From Paratinospora sagittata (Eukaryota; Streptophyta; Magnoliopsida; Ranunculales; Menispermaceae), in assembly GCA_035771175.1 (NCBI GenBank), contig CM069603.1:27496308-27560307 (forward strand): a stretch of DNA of 64,000 bases, written 5' to 3'. The position numbers were made by a program, and so were the translations under genes. Shown here piece by piece: positions 22,006 through 32,956 of this stretch (position 1 is its first letter; each line of letters opens with the position of its first letter). The notes beneath the pieces were generated by a model, which was given only the letters and a program-made list of their open reading frames with translations, was not told where the DNA came from and ran no database searches.

Positions 22006-24463
22006 ACAACAACATGCTTGGAAACACCAAATTTAAATGGATCAAGAGGTGGACTGGGTTTGAAGCCTTTAGCTTTCCGTTCCACAAGACCTTGAGCAAA
22101 ATCAGGAGAAAGTGTATGACTTTTAAATTCTGGCTTGATTGGTCGCTTGCATTTAGGATCAGGAAAGGTATCTGATGAGGGATCTAGGGGTGGAGACACT
22201 CTTCAACTAATTCTATGTAGCGGCTCTCCATCATATTATTCTTCATCTTCACATTCTAATATGCCACGAAGTTTGTCAGACTCCTTAGGTTCTTGAGGGC
22301 GTGTGAAGGCTGGAGCTCATAGAGCAGGTGGAACTTTGACACCCTTCTTCTCCAACAGATGAAAGACCATTGCAAAGCATTTCATGCTAGAGGCAATATA
22401 CCACACAGTAGAATGCACTTTATTGTTCATTGCCTTGAAGAGGTCTTCAAAGAAGCGTACTACTCCTTCCACTCGATCTGCAGTTGTAATGGTAGTACAA
22501 GATAGATCCATAATGCTTATGGTAAGGAAAGGCATCTTGTTTTCCAAGTTTTGTAGTTTTTCAAAAGCACGAGTAACAAGAATCTTGGTTAGTCTATCAC
22601 CCTCTGGTTGTGCTAGCCTTACAGTGTCTAGATTTTCTTTCAGACTAGAGATAGCATGCAACATCGGATCAAGTGTTGTCTTGTTAGTTACTTGATCTAA
22701 GATAGCATCCAAAACTGATTGTAGAGAGTCAGAAACGGACTTATCTTTAGAGGATTTAGCCAAGTTACCTCTTAAGCTTTGAAGTTCTTCAAAAATCTTC
22801 TACAAAGTTTCTGTAGTCACACTCGAAGTATGATGGGCTGAGTGACTCTGTGATGCTTGAGAAGGTTGAGAACTTGAGGATCTTTGAATAACTGATGAAG
22901 CGAGTGCTTTCATGAACGACTACATCTGCTATATGTTATCTCGAATATCCTTAATTAGATCATTAGTTATCGATGAAGCAGGCAAAAATCACATGACACT
23001 TAGTTGTTGGTCCATTTGTTGTCTCACTTTCTCAAGCAATTCAGTTGCCTTGATCATGTGAGAGTTAAATTCTTTTATCTCATTAATCTCAACTCTCTCC
23101 TGAAATTTCAAAGAGTCTCAGACCTCTGCCAATATCTCATTTTTTAGTTGAACTTGATTATGTTCTAGACGAGTCATTAGCTGAGACATAACAAAAATCT
23201 GATTTTCTCTCACTCTTCTCGAAAAATCTTCCTCTCTGAAGAATTCATCGTTTGGCCTACTTGTAGATGGATAGGAAGGCGGCTCTTAATCAGATGAGTT
23301 TTCCTCGTGAACATTTCCATTTCATCTTCTGTTTGAGATTCAACATTGGCCTCATGAAAATCTTCAGTATGAACCTCTTCATCAACTTTTTCATTCATGT
23401 CATCTCCCTGATAGGGTATAATAGCCAGATCATAGCCCTCTGTATCAAATGGAGATGGTGGTTCGGAGATGGTTTTATCTGAGTCCTCACTGACTCTTTC
23501 TTTGGTGAAATCTTCCAAGATTGCATCAGTAGTTTCTGACTCATGCAGATGTTCTTCAACAACGGCCTGAGCAATCTGGATCACCTCTTCCATCAGATGT
23601 TCTTCAGTATAAACAACTTGCTCTGCATGTTCAATTTCCACATCATCAATTGAAACATGCTCAATGTTAGCTGTGGGGGCAGCTTCCTCTTGCACAACCT
23701 TTTCTTCTTGAGCAGTCGAAGCTTGGGCAACTTCTTTCTTCATTACTTAGACATCTTCTCCTCTTATTTCATCTTTTCCACTAGATTTTCCCTCAAGTGA
23801 AACTTCTGACATTGGAAGCCATTTGTTCAATGTAGGGACATAAGTGTATCTCATCAATTTCACAGTGGTTTGACCAATGCAGTTGTATCTACTGGTCTCC
23901 TTGAAGCTTTCTCCACTGAAATCGATACCACATCTCTCGAACAGAGTGGTGAGGTACATACCAAGTAGCAGACCTCCTCCTCTACTAACCACTGTATTCA
24001 TTACATGCATGAGAATGTGGGTGAGATTCACTTTCTTCTTTTTCAGAATGCACCAGATTAAGAATAAGTCTAATTCATTCACACTACCCCCGCTGCCGAT
24101 TTTAGGCTGAATGATGTGGGAAATGATGTTGTGGATTATTCTAGGAATAAGTTCAAAGGATTGATTTGTGAGTTTCTTGTCGACACACGAATGGTATTTT
24201 TTCTTTGAAATAAGATTAAGAGTAGAAAGAATGTTATAGCCTGGATACTGGACTTTATTTTTGGTGAATGAAAGTATGTGAGCACTTTCATCACTTGGCA
24301 AGGAAAATGCTTCAGGAAAGAATCTAGGAGAAATCTCAACAGATTTTTCCTTTACCATAGATTGTTCCGTGAATTCAGAGTCGGGTTTATCAACCAAATT
24401 CAAATAGAATTGGCTGACGAGACTGGGGTACCATTTAGAATTGAGGGTAAGTAATCTATCCAA

Positions 24464-24682
24464 CCTTGGAATTCAAATAGAGATAAAATATACAAGTGGG
24501 AGTTAATAAAGAAATCGCTGGCTATCCGCGAGGAATTTTTTCATCAAACCACCTCCAGCACCAGCGCGTCCCAATTAGTGTCCCCCAGCTGTCATAGGCG
24601 GCCTAAGAACATAATTTTTCCATTGTCAATCATTAAGTATATTTCAATAAAATATTGAAGTAAAACAAATGATAGATCATTA
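24464..24682. other. Junction of Sirevirus-like remnant and MULE, with one subterminal unit
   Basis: At 24520-24605 a copy of the MULE GC-rich unit (GGCTATCCGCGAGGAATTTT, CACCTCCAGC, GTCCCAATTAGT) resumes where the left one was cut at 17028. The remnant thus ends between about 24464 and 24520 without a 5' LTR, which points to a deletion after insertion. Confidence 0.5.
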
Positions 24683-26588
24683 CTATCTTACAAGATAATC
24701 AAAAAGTGCACCCCGCCGACTAATAGCTCGTCGAGTAATTTGGCGATACCATTGCATATACTCCACATCATAGTAATCGGCAAAATTTTTGATCCTAGGA
24801 CCAGTAGCAACAAGCTCATACCGACGATTCCAAATCTCTATGTACCTCCGATGGTATGTAGCCCAATTTGTTGACAAAGAGGTGCGTAAAGTAGTCTCGT
24901 GAAGAGATCGCTCTGTGTCACAAGAGGCTGGGATAGATTGTCTCATACCAAATTATCAAAGGACTCTATCGAGAAAGTGTCATTCCACTATATGAAAGCA
25001 TATGAGGGGTACCCTACTCCGCCAAACAAAATGATGTCGCCGATAAACCATGGGCAACATGCTAAGGACGTCATCAACCTCATATGGTTCTCATATTACC
25101 TGACACAGAAAAACATAACAATATTTAGAACATAAGAAAGATTTTTTAACTTTACTAATATTATATTATATTCGTTACCTGGTCTTGAAGTTGGATGTCG
25201 AGTGCTTCCCGGTATTGTGGCAGCACATGTGTAAAAACTTTTGTTACTGCAAACGTATCTCACCACCTAAATATTTATTAATTCATGAAAATAAATAAAA
25301 CATCAATATTTGTTCAAAACAAAAATACCTCAGACCAAATTTGCTCCAACAAAAATGAAGATGTTACCTCATCCCAAGTGGTCCTTCTGGTAGTATAACT
25401 TGGTCCATGGACACAATGCCATCAAAATTGAAATGCATACGCCGCAGAGGTGCAATATGTGGGAATCTATCCCATGCCCACAACTGTAATAATATCAATG
25501 GTCCAGAAATCTCGTGTGGATCCCCATGTGCTGCATGACACAACTCTCGGTATAACCAAGCTAGACATGCACTACCCCAACTATACTTTTCAGCGGTCCT
25601 GAAGTCTTCTAATAGTGGGAGAAACATCAAATGGACCAAATTGTTTGATTTATCAGAAAATAGGCATCCTCCTATCAACTGCAAAATATACGACCGTGCA
25701 TATCGTTGGACCGCCACTTGGTCGAAGTCCAAAAGTGGATAAAAATCGTCGTTAGGATCATCTAGATCATGCATACCCAACTCCTCGCATACATCAAACC
25801 GGTCATGTTGAGTAGACCCCGTCAATGGTAGACCATCAACCGGAAGTCCCAACTGTACCTCTACATCCTGAAGTGTAATGGTGCACTCTCCATGTGGCAG
25901 ATGAAAAGTATGAGTCTCTGGTCTCCACCTCTCAACAAAGGCAGTAATCAACTGCCAATCAAGTGTAATAAACCTTACTTGAGCCACTCTAGAGAAACCC
26001 GTTTGTTGTAGAGGTTGAATGAGCATACTATGGATAGGCACGTTACGGTGTAAGGATGCATCATGACGCCTAACACGTATATGATGTCCAACCTGTTTAA
26101 GATCACAATGGACATACAATCAAAGTTAAACAAAATTGACTAATACGACATTTATTGAACAGATAAACAAATATATATTGCCAGGAAAAACGTACCGGCT
26201 CGCCCCACACAATAGATGATCTATGTTTATCCTGCATATATAAGATAGAAGGATCAGATGGATCCGAATTCATACTACCTGCAAAGACAAGTGAAAATAT
26301 TACGAGGTGTGTACAATTTACTTTCCTCATAATAAATATTTCAAGTTAAAATCTATATTACATACGAGACAATGGTACAAAAGGATCAGATGGATCGGGA
26401 TCATATAGATTGGGATTAGACGGATCGGGATCCACACCACCTGGAAAAAATCACAACTATCATAAAAAACCCTAATCGTGATATTTAACATTACTCATCA
26501 AAAAATCATAATGCATACTCGTATAACGATATGACGAGTCAAAACTCCAATGATCGGATGAATGACGATCAGACATATCGAGATCCAT
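24683..26588 (-). pseudogene. Plant mobile domain (PMD) gene, 'phosphatase 7 long form homolog'-like, six exons
   Basis: Exons on the minus strand are 26588-26519, 26440-26366, 26278-26196, 26092-25368, 25266-25179 and 25099-24683. All have GT-AG borders and compatible phases, and together make 485 codons plus stop. Exon 4 carries the core of the aminotransferase-like plant mobile domain (DWQLITAFVERWRPETHTFH, GECTITLQDVEVQLGLPVDG, LLQLWAWDRFPHIAP). The last exon has the usual end (VVPLICF-like, EYMQWYRQITRRAISRRG). Host relatives (MAIN/MAIL family) act in transposon silencing and development; copies inside transposons have no known role. Five in-frame stops are present at 25260-25262, 25091-25093, 24980-24982, 24956-24958 and 24953-24955. 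By family comparison three fall at tryptophan positions, and the last two fit CGA and CAA codons. Confidence 0.8.
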
Positions 26589-26839
26589 ATTTGCTTCAAA
26601 TGCAATGAGTTAACAATTGGTTACAGCAGGAATTGCTCCATATAATTATAAAATGAACAGTACATGCACATTAAAAAGAAACGCATAACAACATTATAGC
26701 ACATACTCATACCAAAAATTTCATTAGAAATTCACAATGCATATACATAAAAGATAAAGTTTATAGCATTACAATGCACACCTATAAGAGTCACATAGTT
26801 ACAACATTACAATACATCTCACGTTACAATTAGCACATG

Positions 26840-29526
26840 TTATGGGTTCGTGGAAGATTGTTCTCCCCGCAAGCTTGGACATTTTCTCTTGTTATGTCCA
26901 CGTTGATGACTATGTCCACATAAGATCTTTTCACTTGGTTCACGCCAGTCCATTTTATTTCTAATCCTCTTCGAAACTGATCGTCATTTTTTACGTTTCA
27001 TGAGTGTAGGTGGTCGAAGTACTGAAAAATATGTTACCGATGGCCAATAGTCTTCATGTGGGATGCCTCTGAAGGAAGCTGAGTAGCATCTTATAAAAGT
27101 ATCCCGTCGATAACACTCTTCCACGTAACTCCATTGATTAATTCTAGCAAAGGAGCACACAACAAGGACATGCGAGCAAGGAATGCCAAAACACCACCAT
27201 TTCTGACAACTGCAAGTCCTATTAGAGAGATTCACAACTTGCTTATGGTTGCCCCTATCCATATAAAACCCATTACGACCAATCATCACCTCAAACTCTC
27301 CTTGCACCCTATCAATAAGTGTTACCTGATGTGCCTTTGATTTTTCATGCCATCGGTTGAGCAACGTCGTTGCATAGGTAGTATACGTCTGGCCTTGTTG
27401 CAAAGCTTCCTCGTACTCCTTTCTCCTTGACTCAAAGTATGCAATGCACCGATAGAAAGTTATTTAAACTAGAGCACATATTGGCAACATTCTAGCACCT
27501 TTGAGCACACCATTGAAACACTCTATATTTAAGTAAACGAAAAAGGTTTTGAGTTTTTCATACTGCATTAAGTAACAATTAGGTGAAAACAATGTATAAA
27601 CATCATACCTACGAGGTTCGTAGCCATCCAACCATATCGATAACCCTCATTGTATGCTTGTGTCCATTTTTTCTTATTAATCTTGGAAAGCCATCCATGA
27701 GCTTCGGGATTCAATGTTTTGATACGATCTACATATGCATTGAACTTTCGGACTTGGTGTTGTTTGTCAGCTTGCATTACTAATTCTTTTAATTCCTTGT
27801 TCCTAAACTTTGTATTCAAATTGCTAGCCACATTACGCAAACAATACCTATGGTGCCCAAGAGGCTCGCACCAACCATTAGAAGGTCGCTCGATTCATTT
27901 TTTATTCCATGATGTCAGTCAGATATCACACAAATCCCAGTTCTATCAGTTACACATGAGAGCAATTTTTTCATAAACCAACCCCATGAATATGTTGATT
28001 CGTTTGCTACAACAACAAATGCAAGTGGGGAGATATGTCTGTTACTATCGATTGATGTTGCTATCAAGAGCTTCGCCTCATACTTTCCATATAAATGGGT
28101 GTCATCAATTTGAATAATGGGTCTACAATATTTGAAACCTTCAATGCAAGGTCCAAATGCCCAAACAAACCGCTTGAACTCCACTAATCCCTCTTTCAGT
28201 AGACTTTCCTCTAATTCTACTTGTGTCCCTGGATTCGTTTGTACAAGCACATCTTTCCACTTACGAAACATTTGATATGATGTTTCCCAGTCACCAAAAA
28301 TCTTCACAAAAGCTTTTATCTTAGCCTGCCATACCCTTTTATAGTGAACGTCATATCCAAATTTATCTCTCACAATCTGGTGCAAAGTAGCTACAGAAAC
28401 GCTTGGCTCTCGATGAACCAAATTGAAGACCTCTGCACATATTAAGTTAGAATCGAGCTGAGAATGATCTTGTGATAATCCTTCATAAACACATGTGTGA
28501 GTTGCATGGTACTTAGTAACCTCCCAAAGACCATGAGACTTGGGTTTGCACGCACGCAACATCCATGCAACCATCGCTTGCTTGCTTGCAACGCACAACC
28601 CAAGATTTTCTATCAGAGTCAATAACTACAAATTCTTGGTGATTCTTAATACAATATCATTTTACTGTATTTTGTAAGTCATCTTTACTATTAAACCTCA
28701 GTCCTTTATACAATTCACCAATGTAGTTTTGGCAGGGCCCAACCCATAACAAATGTTTGTTAGCTATCACATTAACTGCATCGAAGTCTATATTGTAATA
28801 CATCGAAGTTGGTACCTCATACCTTGGCATGGTTTCTATTCCTATTCTTGGTTCCATAACAAGTGCATCTTCATCAATCACGTCATCAAGTGAACTAGGT
28901 GGATCATAAGAAGGATCATGTATGTCCTGCATTAGGTCATCTAAACGGGCATCATCTTCTTCATTCTCATTATCTGCGTCGAGCTCATCTGAATCACTCT
29001 CGTTTGTAGGCTCAAATGGTTGAGATTGAGTGAAAACATTTGGCATGGTGTCGCCACCAACCATTTCATCTCTTGCATCACCATCCTGTTCCCTATTATT
29101 TATCATCTCATCTTCGTTGTGATGCGTCGGTTGACTATGATCACTCTGCAAGGATGGTTGCACACTAGGACCTTCATCTGTGGTAATATGTTGAATAGCC
29201 AAGTACATTTCTATGGTATTAGGAGGTGGAAATTGAGACACAACTTGCCACATGAATTGTATACTCTGATCATTGAAAATTGGCAAGGGCTTGAAGAAAC
29301 ATGTTCCACTTCCTAAAAAAATTGGGTAGCGATACATCATACTTAACCGTGTCGATCGACGGTTTATTGACAATGCCTCTCGTATAACACGTTCCAATTC
29401 ATTAATATTTGCTCCCGTTTTAACTATAATACTAGTAGAAGGCCCACAACTATAGTCAACTCCGTTAGGTCCATGTACCATATCTTCATTCATGTAACAT
29501 ATAACCGAGACGATTTTATCATCCAT
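26840..29526 (-). pseudogene. MULE transposase (MuDR type), decayed
   Basis: The frame starts MDDKIVSVICYMNEDMVHGP at 29526. An N-terminal PB1-like region is followed by an acidic linker (DSDELDADNENEEDDARLDD) and a MuDR-type DNA-binding part (LRACKPKSHGLWEVTKYHAT). The MULE DDE domain follows (PIIQIDDTHLYGKYEAKLL near 28115, CVISD near 27925), then a SWIM zinc finger (CSCQKWWCFGIPCSH) and a C-terminal knuckle-like CGHSHQRGHNKRKC. An intron with GT at the 3' end of TNL (near 27608) is likely. Stops lie at 28657-28659, 27915-27917 (fits CGA), 27464-27466 (fits CAA) and 26984-26986, with frameshifts near 28590 and 27880. In the family this enzyme cuts the terminal inverted repeats. This copy cannot be active. 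Confidence 0.85.
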
Positions 29527-31032
29527 AATGTACCCTAAACATCAATAATGTAGGACTTAAATTATATATATATATAATAATGTAGGACTATATAAATATA
29601 GTACTTTAAATGATTATATGATAAAGTTATATCATATATCCTTCGATGTCATCTTTTAAGTTAAAAAGAAAAAAGTCATGTCAAACCAAAATTTAATAAA
29701 TTCAAAACCGAATTGAAATAAATTGATTCAATTTGATTATCTCGTATCACATGTCATGTGCGTGATTGAAAAAAATCTTACAAACACCAGTGATTGAGTA
29801 TTGATCAATAATGTAAAATATGATATCTAGCACGAAGTTGACTCACTCATAAGACCCCCGATGGCTCCTTTTAAAACTGAAATTGGAGTTAGGATCATAT
29901 TTCGTATTTCAAACAAAGGAGACGTTTAATAATAGGATCATCAAATATATTAAAAATTAACAAAAACCTAAAAAAAAAAAGAAAAAAAAATAGTCCATAA
30001 AATATTAATACTCAACTTTCTTTTTTTCGCTAGCTAATATTAAATTATTAGAATAATGCTACTATTCCACTTTCAAGTAAAACATCTGTAGCTCCATTAC
30101 CAAAATTAAACACAACAACAACAAAGATTAAATCAAGATCTTTAAAATAAAATAAAATAATCTAGAAAAATAGTCAAAACTGACAAGAACGAGAACGACA
30201 AAATCATTAACAACAACAAAGAACGAGAACAACAATAACAATAAACAACAACATCTCCAAAATCATTAAAACCCTAAAAAAAATAGTTACTTTCAACTAA
30301 AAAAAAGAATCAATTCAAATATGTTGAATGTCGAAGAGAAAATAGTAAAAAAACAGCAAGAACAACAACAACAACGATTAAATAAGCATCTCCAAAATCA
30401 ATTAAACCCTAGAAAAATTAATTACTTTCAACTCAAAAAAATTGGAATAGAATCAAACCAAATATGGTAAATGTCGGAGAGATAAAAGAAGACGCTGGAG
30501 AGGAAACACCAGAGAAAGCCGCCGCTAGAGAGAGTCGTCGTCGGAGAGTCTACGCCGGAGAGATCACAGAGTTTCTCTCTTTTTTTTCTCTTTTTTTTTG
30601 TTTACAACGCGCTCTTGTTTTTTACTGAACTCTCACTGCGTTAAGGGTTTTTACCCTTAACGCAATTCGCATAAGGGTTTAAAACCCTTCTGCACGATCA
30701 GAAATTTTTTTTACAAGGTGCCGCCTCTTTATTTATTTATTTTTACCGGGTGCCGCCTCTTTAGGCGGCACCCATTTTCTACGGCTCCCCCAACCTAGTG
30801 GATTTTTAATTTCACCTATTTTGTACCCCTCCCCAACCCTACCAAACTGTAGGTGAGTTTTATTTTTTAAAGGTGCCGCCTCTTAAAGAGGCGACACCTG
30901 TGATTTTTGGTTTTTTGGCACCTATTTTTATCATGCGCTCACTTGCATTTGTTTTTTTTTCAAAAGGCTCTCAATTTTTTTTTTAACAGTGAAGAGGCGG
31001 CACTGCTTAAACATTTTTTTAAAAAAACTACG
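29527..31032. other. MULE 5' flank of transposase with GC-rich subterminal hairpins
   Basis: From 29530 to about 30470 the DNA is AT-rich and non-coding, with many ACAACAACA runs. At 30480-30600 a minus-strand CT-rich leader-like stretch (CTCTCCGGCG, CGACGACGACTC) resembles a plant gene 5' UTR. From 30715 the motif GGTGCCGCCTC recurs. At 30748-30773 an 11-base arm (GGGTGCCGCCT) is followed after CTTT by its perfect inverse. Related copies lie near 30870-30900 and 31000. Confidence 0.6.
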
Positions 31033-31161
31033 TGGACAATCTAGGTAATATTTGGATAGCTTGGTGCCCAGCTGTCCAAATGTTGCCTAGATATGGATAT
31101 AAAAATTTTGTGCCTATTTTGAGATATAAAAAAAAATCATGCCTATTTTTGTCAAAAATCC
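31033..31161 (-). repeat. Right terminal inverted repeat of the MULE
   Basis: Read on the minus strand it begins GGATTTTTGACAAAAATAGG and matches the left repeat over about 126 bases, including GACAGCTGGGCACCAAGCT. It is followed outside by the target duplication CATTATATT (31162-31170). Confidence 0.85.
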
Positions 31162-31170
31162 CATTATATT

Positions 31171-32007
31171 TGGGCAAATTTTTAAACTCATGCAATGCAT
31201 GGGCAATTCGTGCAAATATAATTTAAAATAAAATAAAAAAATTAAAATATAAAATATGTATTATAAAAATTTGAAGTTCTTAAATTATAGATTGTAACAC
31301 ATTTATAGGCAAGAAGCTTCTATAGAACCTATATATATTTCTTTAGTTTAATAACATCAATTTATAAAATTATCTATAAGATAATTATCAATGAAATAGT
31401 ACTTTTAACTTGCAATTGCTGAAATATACCTTAAATCATGGTCCAAATCAAGTTAATTGAAAAAAAAAACCTCATTCTTATATAATTTTTCAGATAAAAC
31501 AAAATAAAACATGAATTAAACACAAATACACAATATATAGACGACACACATGCAAATTATATTAATAATATTAATGACCTTGAAGACATGAAGTTGTCAA
31601 TGCAAGGAGAGAATTAAAGAGATATGATGCAAGTACTAAATTTACTATACATGGTCTGTATTTTTAAATCATAATTTGATGACCTCTGAAAATGACCAAC
31701 TTGATTCATTATGAAAGAAAATTGAACTCGATGACCTCTGAAAATGACCAACTTGATGCATTATGAAAGAAAATTGAACTCCTTGATTTATGAGATTGCT
31801 TTTTCGAGTATTGAATACGTAATTCAATTATAACTGATTTATTATTCATTAATAGGCTCAATTACAACAAAAATAAAAATAAAAAATGAACTGTTAAATT
31901 GAAAATTTTCTTGCATGCAATCTAATGCAAAACAAAATTTTAAGTCCATCTTTTTAACTATTTTGTTTTTAGTTTCTTTTATGGTTAATTTTATTGAGGT
32001 AGAGAAT
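31171..32007. other. AT-rich intergenic DNA with a 51-bp tandem duplication
   Basis: No gene is seen. GATGACCTCTGAAAATGACC and the following 30 bases occur twice in direct succession at about 31676-31778, with few differences. Confidence 0.5.
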
Positions 32008-32899
32008 GTTGGACCATAAGCTCGGCACAACCAAGCTGGCAAATAGGTCCAAATCATTAGAGAGAAGAAGGTGTTGAGCTGGCAATAGGCATTCAATTCA
32101 GAATAAAATAGATGATATCTCAGTTCGATGAGCAAAAATAACGAGAAATGCCAAAGACGATAACTCAGCGAGGTCGAGCTGTCATCCTATCATGCATCAT
32201 GAACGCTATGGATAGAATTCAAAAAATTTGTGAACGATAGCTCGACCCACGTCGAGCTAACATTAGAGCAACTCATAGTGAGTTTCGGGATTTTTATACA
32301 ACAATAGCTCGGCTGAACATAGAGATGAAGGCACTAGTTGGTCACGGGACGAGACCGAGCTGCCGAGCTAACCTATTTTAGTAGAACACAGATTAAATCC
32401 TAAAATATCCTAGACGGATATACATGCGGAAACAGTATGCACCGCTATAATTTTAGCATAAAGTTCTAATTAGAGAACGATAGTAAATCCTTCTTCGGCT
32501 GGGAGACTAAATCTGACTTATCCGGAGAATATGAGTTCATCCAGCTCAGTCTATCTATTTCTAGCCCATGACAGATCGACACGTGGCACATGCCTATTGA
32601 GTAGCTAGCCACTCTGGCCAGAAGACCCCCTCTATAAATAGCCAACAATTCATTCTTGAAAGGTGTGCAATCTTTGCCATACGAATCAGTGCATTCTTCT
32701 GAGCAACCTCTTACTTAGGCATCGGAGGACCTTTAGCCAACACCACATCGGTGTTCCTCACGACAACCTTCTCATTTTCTTCATTGTTCTCCCCAAATCT
32801 CATCAGGAAACACCGTCGAAGCCAAGGTTCGTGATTTCAGATTAGTTCATCTTTTTCACGTGTTCATCAACTTGGTGTTGGTCAGATTTTGCACCAACA
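32008..32899 (+). mobile_element. 5' LTR of a Tat-type gypsy element
   Basis: The LTR begins TGTTGGACC and ends GCACCAACA. A TATA box (CTATAAATAGCC) lies at about 32632-32643. Directly after it, 32900-32917 reads TTTGGTGTCATCTGTGGG, of the type of primer binding site common next to Tat and related plant LTRs. Confidence 0.7.
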
Positions 32900-32917
32900 T
32901 TTGGTGTCATCTGTGGG
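32900..32917 (+). other. Primer binding site of the Tat-type element
   Basis: TGGTGTCATCTGTGGG directly follows the LTR. It is a slightly altered form of the TGGCGCC... site where a host tRNA primes minus-strand synthesis in this group. Confidence 0.55.
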
Positions 32918-32956
32918 GAATAAAAGAGTTTGAAAGCCTAATCTAGCTTCTCCGCC

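Larger units (their letters stand above)
19147..24463 (-). pseudogene. Env-like / plant-transposon-protein ORF of the Sirevirus-like element (decayed, split)
   Basis: The minus-strand frame begins MDRLLTLNSKWYPSLVSQFY at 24463. Its first 240 residues resemble the putative plant transposon protein family (LIPRIIHNIISHIIQPKIG, DLFLIWCILKKKKVNL, GLLLGMYLTTLFERCGID). An acidic region (23743-23250), a coiled-coil-like stretch (about 23180-22330, with EINEIKEFNS and TELLEKVRQQMDQQL) and a basic proline/serine region follow. The frame resumes beyond two insertions at 19419 and ends near 19150, just before the polypurine tract. A position between pol and the 3' LTR is where Sireviruses carry an env-like gene. 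In-frame stops include TAA at 23747-23749 (CAA-like), plus a frameshift near 23215. Function is unknown. Confidence 0.5.
16165..31161 (-). mobile_element. Mutator-like element (MULE), 15 kb, with transposase and PMD gene
   Basis: The outer ends are inverted copies beginning GGATTTTTGACAAAAAT: 16165-16290 on the left and 31033-31161 (reverse complement) on the right. They are flanked by the same 9-bp sequence CATTATATT (16156-16164 and 31162-31170), as expected for Mutator-like transposition. Inside, all on the minus strand, are a decayed MULE transposase (29526-26840) and a plant-mobile-domain gene (26588-24683). Palindromic subterminal repeats lie at both ends. The left half was invaded by a Sirevirus-like element and other LTRs. 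The length without these insertions would be roughly 7.5 kb. Confidence 0.88.
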
